A program made the position numbers and the translations under genes. A stretch of 64,000 bases of DNA. Source: Cellulomonas edaphi. GTDB lineage: Bacteria > Actinomycetota > Actinomycetes > Actinomycetales > Cellulomonadaceae. The notes under the pieces are model-generated. The model searched no databases, had not been told where the DNA came from, and saw only the letters and a list, made by a program, of their open reading frames with translations. Where the stretch lies: assembly GCF_030362815.1 (NCBI RefSeq), contig NZ_JAUCGR010000001.1, positions 674,024 through 738,023 of the forward strand, given 5' to 3'. This document shows positions 36,147 through 44,549 of the stretch, in pieces (the first letter of the stretch is position 1; every line of letters starts with the position of its first letter).

Positions 36147-37226
36147 CTAGACGTACCGCTCCAGGATGCTCGACTCGGCGAGCCGGGACAGGCCCTCGCG
36201 CACCGCGCGCGCCCGCTGCTCGCCCACGCCGTCCACGGCCATGAGGTCGTCGATGCCGGCCGCGAGCAGCTTCTGGAGCCCGCCGAAGTGGGACACGAGA
36301 CGGTCGACGATGGCGCCGGGGAGGCGCGGGACCTTCGAGAGCAGGCGGTAGCCGCGCGGGCCCGCCGCCGCGTCGAGCGCGTCGCCGCCGCCGGGCAGCC
36401 CCAGCACGCGGGCGATGTGCGCGATGTCGAGCAGCTCCGTCGAGTCCAGCTCTGCGAGGGCCGCCTGCACGGAGTCGATGTCGCGGCGGCTGGTGTCCAC
36501 GTAGTCGCGGATGACGAGCTCGCGGTCGGAGCCGATGCCGCCCACCAGCTCGTCCAGCTGGAGCGTGAGGAGGCGGCCGTCGGTGCCGAGCTCGACGACG
36601 TAGCCCTCGATCTCCTCGGAGATGCGGCGCACCATCTCCAGCCGCTGCACCACCGCGGAGACGTCGCGCACCGTGACCAGGTCCTCGATCTCCAGCGCCG
36701 AGAGGGTGCCGCTGACCTCGTCGAGCCGCGACTTGTACCGCTCGAGGGTGGCGAGCGCCTGGTTGGCGCGGGACAGGATGGTGGTGGACCCCTCCAGCAC
36801 GTAGCGCTGGTCCCCGACGTACAGGGCGATGATCCGCATCGAGGCGGACACGGAGATGACCGGCAGGCCGGTCTGCTTGGCCACCCGCTCCGCGGTGCGG
36901 TGGCGGGTGCCGGACTCCGTCGTCTCGATGGTCACGTCCGGGAGCAGCTGCACGGCGGCGCGCACGATGCGGCTGATGTCCTGGTCGACCACCACCGCGC
37001 CGTCCATCTTGGCCAGCTCGCGCAGGCGCGTCGCCGAGAACTCCACGTCGAGCACGAACCCGCCCGAGCAGATGGACTCCACGGTCTTGTCGAAGCCGAG
37101 CACGATGAGCGCGCCCGTGCGGCCGCGCAGGATCCGCTCCAGGCCGTCGCGCAGCGCCCCGCCGGGTGCGACTGCGGCGAGCGTGGACCTCATGAGGTCG
37201 TCGGGGGCGTGCGGGGTGGACGGCAC
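36147..37226 (-). CDS. disA: DNA integrity scanning diadenylate cyclase DisA
   Basis: A 359-residue DisA, which makes cyclic di-AMP from two ATP and reports on DNA integrity. The N-terminal DAC domain has DGA at 75-77 ([11 protein letters not shown]) and RHR at 108-110 ([17 protein letters not shown]), both needed for ATP binding. A helical spine follows, then C-terminal helix-hairpin-helix DNA-binding motifs ([39 protein letters not shown]). GTG at 37226 gives the normal family length; an ATG 11 codons further in is a possible alternative, and neither has a strong ribosome binding site. In many actinobacteria disA adjoins radA; here radA is about 9 kb away. Confidence 0.96.
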   Translation of the reverse strand: MPSTPHAPDDLMRSTLAAVAPGGALRDGLERILRGRTGALIVLGFDKTVESICSGGFVLDVEFSATRLRELAKMDGAVVVDQDISRIVRAAVQLLPDVTIETTESGTRHRTAERVAKQTGLPVISVSASMRIIALYVGDQRYVLEGSTTILSRANQALATLERYKSRLDEVSGTLSALEIEDLVTVRDVSAVVQRLEMVRRISEEIEGYVVELGTDGRLLTLQLDELVGGIGSDRELVIRDYVDTSRRDIDSVQAALAELDSTELLDIAHIARVLGLPGGGDALDAAAGPRGYRLLSKVPRLPGAIVDRLVSHFGGLQKLLAAGIDDLMAVDGVGEQRARAVREGLSRLAESSILERYV

Positions 37227-37335
37227 GTGAGCATGGTAACGAGCGGCGACGGTGCGCGGACCCCGCGACCCGCCCTCGAGCCTGCACATCCACCCAGGGG
37301 CGCGCCGACGCGCGGCGATCACCTCGCCGATCCCG

Positions 37336-37369
37336 CATCGTCACGCCGGTTCGGACCGGCGTGATGATG
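37336..37369. terminator. terminator of the methyltransferase gene
   Basis: CATCGTCACGCCGGT (37336-37350) pairs with ACCGGCGTGATGATG (37355-37369) around TCGG, with one G-T wobble. On the minus strand it begins six bases past the methyltransferase stop. Confidence 0.8.
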
Positions 37370-37375
37370 CCGAAC

Positions 37376-38197
37376 CTACGAAGCGACGGGTCGCACACCC
37401 AGCGTGTAGCGGACCTCCTGGCCCAGCGCGATGCCGCCGTCGGTGGCGAGCCGGTCCGCCAGGGAGACGACCTGGGCCCGGACGTCGTCGTGCGCCTCGG
37501 GCGGGACCGCGTCCCACATCGCGCGCTGGCCGTGCGACCGCGTGAAGGCCAGCAGGTGCTCGGCGTCCCGCGCCACGGCGTGCACCGCGCGCGTCACGGT
37601 GCGGATCTGGGTGAGCCCGGCGCCGGCGAACAGCCCCTCCATCCCGGCGTCCGTCGCGAACGGTCCGGTCCTCCCGCTCGTGCGGGCGTCGAGCAGCGCG
37701 GGCGGGAGGTAGGGCAGGAAGACCTCGTCGAGCGCCCGCCACCGCTCGTCCTGCGCGCCGAACGTGGTGACGCCGACCCGCCCGCCTGGCGCCACGAGGG
37801 CGGTCCACGCGGCGAGCGCCGCGGCGGGGTCGGGCAGGAAGAACAGCACGAGCGACGCGGAGACCACCTCGAACGACGCGGGCGGGAACGCGGGCGCCTG
37901 CGCGTCGCCCACGAGCACCTCCACCTGGGCCAGGTCCGCGAGGTCACGGGCGGTGAGCTCGACCATGCGCGGCGCGAGGTCGATCCCGACGGCACGCCCG
38001 TGCGGCCCGGTCGCCTCCGCAAGGGGTCGGAGTGCCGCGCCACGCCCGCAGCCGATGTCGAGCACGCGCTCGCCGGGCTGGACTGCGAGCTGCTCGACGA
38101 GTCCCGCGGCGATCGGGGTGAACCATGGCACGCCGACCGCGTCGTACGTGTCGGCGACGCGGTCGAAGACGCCGCCGGCTCCTTGAGGCTGGGGCAT
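37376..38197 (-). CDS. class I SAM-dependent methyltransferase
   Basis: A 273-residue methyltransferase of the UbiE/Methyltransf_11 type. Motif I is VLDIGCGRGAALRPL with the acidic residue of motif II in AVGIDLAPRMVELTA; motif III/post I is EVLVGDAQAPAFPPASFEVV. The N-terminal FDRVADTYDAVGVPWF segment is common in quinone- and small-molecule methyltransferases. Substrate cannot be assigned from sequence. The ATG at 38197 is the sole start near the family N terminus. It is divergent from the small repeat protein gene and followed by its own terminator. Confidence 0.85.
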   Translation of the reverse strand: MPQPQGAGGVFDRVADTYDAVGVPWFTPIAAGLVEQLAVQPGERVLDIGCGRGAALRPLAEATGPHGRAVGIDLAPRMVELTARDLADLAQVEVLVGDAQAPAFPPASFEVVSASLVLFFLPDPAAALAAWTALVAPGGRVGVTTFGAQDERWRALDEVFLPYLPPALLDARTSGRTGPFATDAGMEGLFAGAGLTQIRTVTRAVHAVARDAEHLLAFTRSHGQRAMWDAVPPEAHDDVRAQVVSLADRLATDGGIALGQEVRYTLGVRPVAS

Positions 38198-38321
38198 CCG
38201 GCCACCGTGGCACCGCGCGGGGCGGCGCGACAAGGCCTCGCCGTGCGGGACGTGGCCGGTGAGCGCACGCTGAAGGCGTGCCGACACCCCCGGCGCAGCA
38301 CTCGACCCGAGGAGGAACGCG

Positions 38322-38663
38322 ATGAGCAACGACGACATCAGCGCGATGCCCAGCACCACCACGCACGGCAAGCCCGACGTCCTCGACGACGGCGACACGG
38401 CTCGCATCGTCGAGGGCGACGCCGTCGGGCACCTGGTGCCGGACGACGGTGACGAGGTGCTCGACCACGGCGAGACGGCTCGCGTGGTCGAGGGGGAGGG
38501 GCTCGCCGAGGCCGGGCACCGCCACGACGCTGACGTGACCGGGCACCGCCATGACGCCGACGTGACGGGCGACGTGACCGGGCACCGGCACCAGGACGGC
38601 GTGCTCGACGACGGCGAGACCGCGCAGGTCGTCGAGACCGACGGCCCCCCCAAGGGCCCCTGA
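38322..38663 (+). CDS. small acidic His-containing repeat protein, unknown
   Basis: A 113-residue hydrophilic protein that I do not recognise. It is made of two repeat types. The first is VLDDGDTARIVEGD, VLDHGETARVVEGE and VLDDGETAQVVETD (about residues 19-32, 47-60 and 93-106). The second is GHRHDADVT twice plus GHRHQDG between them (about 65-92). It is strongly acidic, lacks Cys, Trp and Phe, and has no signal peptide or membrane segment. A strong AGGAGGAA ribosome site before the ATG and the in-frame repetition argue for a real gene. His-Asp-rich repeats suggest metal binding (inference). It lies just upstream of the ROK operon promoter. Confidence 0.7.
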   Translation: MSNDDISAMPSTTTHGKPDVLDDGDTARIVEGDAVGHLVPDDGDEVLDHGETARVVEGEGLAEAGHRHDADVTGHRHDADVTGDVTGHRHQDGVLDDGETAQVVETDGPPKGP

Positions 38664-38732
38664 GCACGTCCTCGCTTCGCACCGGTAACCACCTCGTTAC
38701 CGGACCGAGACGCGCCTGAATCGTCGACCCCG

Positions 38733-38759
38733 TTGACTGTTAGGAAACTTACCTATTAG
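38733..38759 (+). promoter_or_regulatory. promoter with embedded ROK operator
   Basis: TTGACT (38733-38738) and TATTAG (38754-38759) flank the near-palindrome TTAGGAAACTTACCTAT (38740-38756, two mismatches around a central C). The -35/-10 spacing is short (15). TTAGGAAA-type palindromes are, from memory, typical of actinobacterial ROK regulators of chitosanase genes. The regulator gene starts 60 bases downstream, so autorepression of the whole cluster is likely. Confidence 0.6.
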
Positions 38760-38815
38760 TTTGACGGGGTCGACGCGTGCTCGCGTCGACCTCGGTCGAC
38801 GGTGATCGGAGCACG

Positions 38816-39991
38816 ATGGCAGGCACGGCGAACCAGCCCGGTACTCCCGGCCTGCTGCGCGCCATGAACGACCGCGCCGCGCTCGCCCTGCTGCTCGACG
38901 ACGGCCCCCTCACCCGTGCCCAGATCGGTGACCGCACCGGCCTGTCCAAGCCGACGGCGTCCCAGGTGGTCGCCCGCCTCGAGGCGGCGGACCTCATCGA
39001 GGTGGTCGGGTCCGTCGCCGCCACCCGCGGACCCAGCGCCGTCACCTACGGCGCGCGCGGCGGCCGGCTGCACGCGGTCGCCGTGGACGTGCGCCCGCAC
39101 CAGGTGGTGTCGACCGTGGTCGACCCCTGCGGCACGGAGCACCCCGTCGCGGACGTGCCGCTGGCCAAGGCGGCGTCCGGGCGATCGGCGGTCTCTGACA
39201 TCCGGGCCGCGATCGATGCCGCGTGCGCCGCCGCAGGCACCGACCCCGCGACGGTGGTCACCGCGGTCGTCGGCCTGCAGGGAGCGGTGGACCCGCGCAC
39301 CGACGACCTCGCGTTCACCGGTCTGATGCCCGGCTGGCCGCGGCGCAACGTGCGCGCCGAGCTGGAGGCGGGACTCGGCATCCCGGTGCGCATCGACAAC
39401 GACGTGAACCTTGCCGCGGTCGCCGAGCGGAACGACGGCTCCGTCGCTCCCGACGAGGACTTCGCGCTGCTCTGGCTCGGTGACGGGCTCGGCGTCGCGC
39501 TGCATCTGCGCGGCGAGCTCCACCGCGGCGCGGCGGGCGGGGCCGGCGAGATCGGCTACCTGCCGGTCTCGCGCTCGGCCGCGCAGATCGACCCCACGGC
39601 CGACGACCTCCAGGACGTCGCGGGCGGCATCGCGGTCGCCCGCGTCGCGCGTGCCCACGGCGTCCGTGGCCGGCGGCTCTCGGACGCCCTGGCCGCCCTG
39701 GCCACGAGCCCGGCGCGCGACGCCGTGCTGACCGAGCTGGCCCCCCGCGTCGCGGAGGCCGTGCTCCCCGTTCTCGCCGTGCTCGAGCCCCATCGGGTCG
39801 TGCTTGGCGGACCGACCGGCATGGCCGGCGGTCAGGCCCTCGCCGACCAGGTCAGGAGCCACATCCGCAGGACCACCCGCTGGTCCCCGTCCATCTCCGC
39901 GAGCTCCGTGCCTGATCAGCCGGTCCTTCGTGGAGCCCGTGCCGTGATCGGCGCCGATCTTCGTGACCGGCTGCTCGACCTCGTCACCTAG
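38816..39991 (+). CDS. ROK-family transcriptional regulator (CsnR-like)
   Basis: A 391-residue ROK repressor with an N-terminal winged helix (LTRAQIGDRTGLSKPTASQVV, about 34-54) and a C-terminal ROK sugar-sensing domain (RIDNDVNLAAVAERN, GEIGYLPVS). The Cys-rich zinc signature of ROK kinases is absent, consistent with a regulator. It heads a cluster running to a GH46 chitosanase, the same order I recall for csnR-csnE-csnF-csnG-csnH-csnK in Streptomyces (recollection, unverified). The ATG at 38816 follows GGAGCACG; a GTG 13 codons earlier is possible. An operator-like palindrome lies inside its promoter. Confidence 0.85.
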   Translation: MAGTANQPGTPGLLRAMNDRAALALLLDDGPLTRAQIGDRTGLSKPTASQVVARLEAADLIEVVGSVAATRGPSAVTYGARGGRLHAVAVDVRPHQVVSTVVDPCGTEHPVADVPLAKAASGRSAVSDIRAAIDAACAAAGTDPATVVTAVVGLQGAVDPRTDDLAFTGLMPGWPRRNVRAELEAGLGIPVRIDNDVNLAAVAERNDGSVAPDEDFALLWLGDGLGVALHLRGELHRGAAGGAGEIGYLPVSRSAAQIDPTADDLQDVAGGIAVARVARAHGVRGRRLSDALAALATSPARDAVLTELAPRVAEAVLPVLAVLEPHRVVLGGPTGMAGGQALADQVRSHIRRTTRWSPSISASSVPDQPVLRGARAVIGADLRDRLLDLVT

Positions 39992-40018
39992 CGCCCCACA
40001 CCACCTAGCGCTCCACAC
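39985..40018 (+). repeat. 17-bp tandem duplication across the ROK stop codon
   Basis: CACCTAGCGCCCCACAC (39985-40001) is immediately repeated as CACCTAGCGCTCCACAC (40002-40018), one base different. The TAG in the first copy is the ROK stop codon. It looks like a slippage duplication. Confidence 0.7.
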
Positions 40019-40114
40019 CACCCACACATCCCGCACCGCCCGCGCTCCTGCGCCGGACGTCGATGGCTCACACCCTGAAGCGGCCCGCGCAGCCACCTTG
40101 AACGGAGTACCGCA

Positions 40115-41455
40115 GTGAGATCACGACGTGCGCTCCTCGTCGTCCCGGCCCTCGTGTCGCTCGCGCTCGCCACCGCGGCGTGCAGCGGCTCGCCCTCGGA
40201 CGGCCCCACCGCGGCGGCCTCGGCGCCGCCCACCGTGTCGGGCACCATCCAGTTCTGGCACTTCTTCACCGACCGCGAGGCCGATGTCATCCAGGGCGTC
40301 GTCGACGACTTCGAGGCCGCCAACCCCGGCGTGAAGGTCGTCGTGAAGTCCGGGCAGGACGACCAGAAGATGCGCCAGGCCATCTCGGCCGGGCAGCCCA
40401 TCGACGTCGGCCTGAGCTACTCCACCGACCAGGTGGGCCCGCTGTGCTCGTCGGGCGACTTCACGGACCTCGCGAGCTTCATCGAGCGCGACAAGGTGGA
40501 CCTGACGCAGATCCCCGACACCGTGCTGGGGTACACCGAGTACAAGGGCAAGCGCTGCACCATGCCGGCGCTGGCCGACGTCTACGGGCTCTACTACAAC
40601 AAGAAGCTGCTGGCCGACGCGGGCTACACCGCGCCGCCCAAGACGCTCGCCGAGCTGACGGACATGGCGGTCAAGCTCACGACGTTCAAGGCGGACGGCT
40701 CCATCAAGACGCTCGGCTTCATGCCGCTGCTCGGCTACTACGAGAACGCGGAGGCGCACTGGGCGCCGTCGGCGGACGCGCAATGGCTCAACGAGGACGG
40801 CACGTCGGCGATCAGCGGATCGCCCGGCTGGACCACGCTGCTCGAGTGGCAGAAGGACCTCATCGCCAAGCTCGGCGGCTACGACAAGCTCGCCAAGTTC
40901 CAGGCGGGGCTCGGCGAGGAGTTCTCGGCGCAGAACGACTTCCAGACCGGCCGCGTCGCGATGAACCTGGACGGCGAGTACCGCACGGCGTTCATCGACG
41001 ACCAGGCCGAGGACCTCGACTACGGCACGGCGCCGTTCCCGTCCGCGCAGGGCTTCGAGAGCACGTACGGCGGCGGGTACATCACGGGCAACATCGTCGG
41101 CATCGGCAAGGGCTCGACCAACCCCGAGGCCGCGTGGGCGTTCGTCAAGTACCTGACGACGAACACCGACGCGCAGGTCAAGCTGTCGAACGGGCTCAAG
41201 AACGTGCCGACCATGCACGACGCGATCGCGTCCCCGGACCTGGAGGTCTCGCCGCAGTTCCAGACGTTCCTGGACATCTTCGAGAACGAGCACTCCGCGA
41301 CCACGCCGCCCAGCGGCATCGGGGCGGAGTACCAGACGATCTTCGGCACGCACACCGCCAAGTGGCAGTCCGGCAAGGAGACCGACCTGCCGGCGATGCT
41401 CAAGACCGTCGATCAGGAGATCGACGCGGCCGTGCAGCTCCAGGCCGGGAGCTGA
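40115..41455 (+). CDS. sugar ABC substrate-binding lipoprotein (chitosan cluster, CsnE-like)
   Basis: A 446-residue solute-binding lipoprotein, lipidated at C23 (LATAACSGS). The family-1 sugar-binding fold is seen from GTIQFWHFFTDREADVIQGV, with VYGLYYNKKLLADAGY in the hinge and EGYRTAFIDD-type segments (DGEYRTAFID) in the second lobe. Context with GH46 chitosanase, a sugar kinase and GH4 suggests glucosamine oligosaccharides as ligand. GTG at 40115 is preceded by CGGAGTACCGCA. Followed three bases later by its first permease. Confidence 0.9.
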   Translation: MRSRRALLVVPALVSLALATAACSGSPSDGPTAAASAPPTVSGTIQFWHFFTDREADVIQGVVDDFEAANPGVKVVVKSGQDDQKMRQAISAGQPIDVGLSYSTDQVGPLCSSGDFTDLASFIERDKVDLTQIPDTVLGYTEYKGKRCTMPALADVYGLYYNKKLLADAGYTAPPKTLAELTDMAVKLTTFKADGSIKTLGFMPLLGYYENAEAHWAPSADAQWLNEDGTSAISGSPGWTTLLEWQKDLIAKLGGYDKLAKFQAGLGEEFSAQNDFQTGRVAMNLDGEYRTAFIDDQAEDLDYGTAPFPSAQGFESTYGGGYITGNIVGIGKGSTNPEAAWAFVKYLTTNTDAQVKLSNGLKNVPTMHDAIASPDLEVSPQFQTFLDIFENEHSATTPPSGIGAEYQTIFGTHTAKWQSGKETDLPAMLKTVDQEIDAAVQLQAGS

Positions 41456-41458
41456 GCC

Positions 41459-42394
41459 ATGGCCTCGGCGATCCGCCGCCGTCGCACGCTGACGGCGTAC
41501 ACGTTCCTCGCACCGTCGTTGCTCGGCATGGTCATCTTCTTCGTCTTCCCGCTGATCATGACCGTCGTCTACTCGTTCACGGCGTTCGACCTGTCGAACC
41601 CGCCACGGTGGAACAACTTCGCGAACTGGAAGTTCCTGTTCGGCGGGGACCCGCTCATCGGCCAGGCCGCGCTGAACACGTTGTGGTTCGTCGCGATCCT
41701 CGTGCCGGTGCGGATCGCCGGGGCCATGCTCGTCGCGTGGGCGCTCACTCGCGCCCGCCGCTCGTCGGGCGCGCTGCGCACCGTCTACTACCTTCCGGCG
41801 CTCGTGCCGCCGGTGGCCTCCACCATCGCCTTCGTCTTCCTGCTCAACCCCGCGACGGGCCCGGTGAACCGGGCGCTCGCGGCGGTCGGCATCGAGGGAC
41901 CGGGCTGGTTCACCGACCCCTCGTGGTCGAAGCCCGCGCTCGTCATGCTCGGGCTCTGGGTGCTCGGCGACATCATGGTGATCTTCCTCGCCGCGCTGCT
42001 CGACGTGCCCACCGAGCAGTACGAGGCGGCCGAGCTCGACGGCGCCAACGGGGTGCAGCGGTTCCGGCACATCACCCTGCCGAACATGGCGCCGGTCCTG
42101 CTGTTCGCGCTGATCACGGGAGTCATCGCGGCGCTGCAGTACTTCACCGAACCGGCCGTGGCGTCCGCGACCGCCATGGGCAAGTCCTCCGTCGGGGCGG
42201 GCACGAGCCAGCTGCTCGGCTGGCCCGATGGCTCGACCCTCACGTACGGCCAGCTCCTGTACTCCAAGGCGTTCGGCGCCAACCTGTTCGGGTACGCCTC
42301 GGCGATGGCGGTCGTGCTGTTCCTCGTCGCGGGCGTCACCACCGCCGTCCTGCTGCGCCGCTTCTCCTCGTTCACCCCGGAGGTGGCCAGTTGA
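41459..42394 (+). CDS. sugar ABC permease, MalF type (CsnF-like)
   Basis: A 311-residue permease with six predicted membrane helices, starting at AYTFLAPSLLGMVIFFVFPL. The cytoplasmic docking loop is YEAAELDGANGVQRFRHIT. It forms the channel with the next product. The ATG follows the binding-protein stop after three bases, and its stop overlaps the following start (TTGA). As in the xylan locus, no ATPase gene is present, so a shared MsiK-like subunit encoded elsewhere is implied. Confidence 0.92.
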   Translation: MASAIRRRRTLTAYTFLAPSLLGMVIFFVFPLIMTVVYSFTAFDLSNPPRWNNFANWKFLFGGDPLIGQAALNTLWFVAILVPVRIAGAMLVAWALTRARRSSGALRTVYYLPALVPPVASTIAFVFLLNPATGPVNRALAAVGIEGPGWFTDPSWSKPALVMLGLWVLGDIMVIFLAALLDVPTEQYEAAELDGANGVQRFRHITLPNMAPVLLFALITGVIAALQYFTEPAVASATAMGKSSVGAGTSQLLGWPDGSTLTYGQLLYSKAFGANLFGYASAMAVVLFLVAGVTTAVLLRRFSSFTPEVAS

Positions 42395-43290
42395 GCGCGC
42401 CCACCCTGACCCGACCGGCGTCCCGCGTGCGTGCCTCGCGTCCCAACGTCGACGGCGCGAGCCTGCGCAGGCGCACGCCGCTGGTGTTCATCGCGGACCA
42501 CGCACTGCTCATCGCCCTGGCCGTCATCTTCCTCGCGCCGTTCGTGTTCGTGCTGCTCACGGCCGTGATGTCGCCGGAGCAGGCCGGGACGGCGTTCGCG
42601 TGGCCCACGTCGTGGCACTGGGACAACTTCGCCCAGGTCTTCGACAAGCTGCCGATGCTCAAGTACTTCGGCAACTCGTTCCTCTACGCGGGCGCGGCGA
42701 CGCTGTTCATGCTGCTCTCGTCGGTCCCCGCGGCGTACGCGCTCGCGCGCATCCAGTTCCGCGGATCGCGGTTCTTCATGTTCGCGATCATCGGCGCGAT
42801 GCTCCTGCCGCCCCAGGTCACGTCGGTGCCGCTGTACGTCATGTGGTCGAACCTCGGGCTCACCGGGAGCCTGTGGCCGCTGATCCTGCCCAACCTGCTG
42901 GGTGACGCGTTCTCGATCTTCCTGCTGCGCCAGTTCTTCCTGACCATCCCGCGCGAGTACACCGAGGCGGCGCGGATCGACGGCTGCGGCGAGGTCCGCA
43001 CGCTGTGGAAGGTGGTGCTGCCGATGGCCCGGCCCGGCATCGCGGCGACGTCGATCTTCCTGTTCTTCGCATCGTGGAACGACTACTACGGGCCGCTGCT
43101 CTACACCTCCGAGAACGAGAACGCCTGGCCGGTCTCGTACGCCCTGGCGCAGTTCCGCAGCTCCCGCTCGGTGGACTGGAACCTGACCATGGCCGCGACC
43201 CTGATCGCGATGGTCCCGGTGGTGCTCGTCTTCCTGCTCGCGCAGCGGTCGTTCGTGCGCGGCGTGACCCTGACAGGAGTGAAGGGATGA
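42391..43290 (+). CDS. sugar ABC permease, MalG type (CsnG-like)
   Basis: A 299-residue permease with an Arg-rich N-terminal tail of about 30 residues and six predicted membrane helices from ADHALLIALAVIFLAPFVFV onward. The docking loop is YTEAARIDGCGEVRTLWKVV. The best start is TTG at 42391, which overlaps the previous stop (TTGA) and is preceded by GGAGGTGG; no ATG or GTG fits. Its stop overlaps the GH4 start (ATGA). Completes the three-gene importer. Confidence 0.9.
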   Translation: MSAPTLTRPASRVRASRPNVDGASLRRRTPLVFIADHALLIALAVIFLAPFVFVLLTAVMSPEQAGTAFAWPTSWHWDNFAQVFDKLPMLKYFGNSFLYAGAATLFMLLSSVPAAYALARIQFRGSRFFMFAIIGAMLLPPQVTSVPLYVMWSNLGLTGSLWPLILPNLLGDAFSIFLLRQFFLTIPREYTEAARIDGCGEVRTLWKVVLPMARPGIAATSIFLFFASWNDYYGPLLYTSENENAWPVSYALAQFRSSRSVDWNLTMAATLIAMVPVVLVFLLAQRSFVRGVTLTGVKG

Positions 43291-44549
43291 AGCTCACCGT
43301 CGTCGGCGGGGGATCGACGTACACGCCCGAGCTGGTGGACGGCTTCGCGCGGCTGCGCGAGCTGCTGCCGCTCACCGAGCTGTGCCTGGTGGACCCGGAC
43401 GCGTCCCGGTTGGAGCTCGTCTCCGGGGTGTCGCGGCGCATGTTCGCGCACGCCGGGTACGACGTGCGCGTCACCACGACGTCCGACGTGGCGGCGGGCG
43501 TGTCCGACTCGTCGGCCGTCCTCCTGCAGCTGCGGATCGGGGGCCAGGCGGCGCGGCACTCCGACGAGACCTTCCCGCACGCCTGCGGCTGCCTCGGTCA
43601 GGAGACCACCGGACCCGGAGGGCTCGCGAAGGCGCTGCGGACGGTGCCGGTGGTCCTCTCGGTCGCCGAGCAGGTACGGCGGCACGCGGCACCGGGCGCG
43701 TGGATCGTCGACTTCACCAACCCCGTGGGGATCGTGACCCGCGCGCTGCTGAACGAGGGGCACCGGGCCGTCGGGCTGTGCAACGTCGCGATCGGCTTCC
43801 AGCGGAGGTTCGCCGCGCTGCTGGGGGTCGCGCCGGCGTCGGTGCAGCTCGACCATGTGGGGCTCAACCACCTGACCTGGGAGCGCGGGGCCGTGGCGGA
43901 CGGTGTGGACCGCCTGCCCGGGCTTCTGGCGGCCCACCGCAAGGAGCTGGCCGAGGAGGTCGAGCTCGCGCCCGAGCTGCTCGACCTGCTGGGCTGCGTC
44001 CCGTCGTACTACCTGCGCTACTACTACGCGCACGACGAGGTGCTCGCCGAGCAGCTCGCGGGCGGGCAGAGTCGCGCGCAGGCCGTCATGGACGTCGAGG
44101 CGGAGCTGCTCGCGCAGTACGCCGACCCCGGAGTGGTCACCAAGCCCGAGGCGCTGTCCCGCCGCGGCGGCGCGTTCTACTCCGAGGCGGCGGTGGACCT
44201 GCTCGCCTCGCTCACCGCCGACCGCGGCGACGTGCAGGTGGTCAACGTGCGCAACGACGGCGTGCTGCCGTTCCTGCCCGACGACCACGTCGTCGAGGTG
44301 CCCGCCGTGGTGGGCGCCGACGGCGTCGCTCCGCTGCCCGCCGCCCCGCTGGCCTCGCCTGCCGCGGGACTCGTCGCGCACGTCGCCGACTACGAGCGGC
44401 TCGCGCTCGACGCGGCGCTGCAGGGAGGACGGTCGCGGGTCGAGCGCGCCCTGCTCGCGCACCCCCTCGTGGGTCAGCACGAGAGGGCCGCTCGCCTGAC
44501 GGACCTGCTCCTCGACGCCAACCGCGACCACCTGGCCTGGGCCCGATGA
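43287..44549 (+). CDS. GH4 NAD-dependent 6-phospho-beta-glycosidase (CsnH-like)
   Basis: A 420-residue family-4 glycosidase. GH4 enzymes use NAD(+) and a divalent metal and cleave by a redox elimination mechanism, mostly on 6-phosphorylated glycosides. The Rossmann entry is KLTVVGGGSTYTPELVDG. The metal ligands are C165 in GLCNVAIGFQ and H195 in GLNHLTW. The sequence is closest in type to 6-phospho-beta-glucosidases. Together with the kinase gene that follows, a likely role is splitting 6-phospho-glucosamine disaccharide imported by the ABC system (inference; cellobiose 6-phosphate is the alternative). Overlaps neighbours on both sides by ATGA. Confidence 0.88.
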   Translation: MKLTVVGGGSTYTPELVDGFARLRELLPLTELCLVDPDASRLELVSGVSRRMFAHAGYDVRVTTTSDVAAGVSDSSAVLLQLRIGGQAARHSDETFPHACGCLGQETTGPGGLAKALRTVPVVLSVAEQVRRHAAPGAWIVDFTNPVGIVTRALLNEGHRAVGLCNVAIGFQRRFAALLGVAPASVQLDHVGLNHLTWERGAVADGVDRLPGLLAAHRKELAEEVELAPELLDLLGCVPSYYLRYYYAHDEVLAEQLAGGQSRAQAVMDVEAELLAQYADPGVVTKPEALSRRGGAFYSEAAVDLLASLTADRGDVQVVNVRNDGVLPFLPDDHVVEVPAVVGADGVAPLPAAPLASPAAGLVAHVADYERLALDAALQGGRSRVERALLAHPLVGQHERAARLTDLLLDANRDHLAWAR

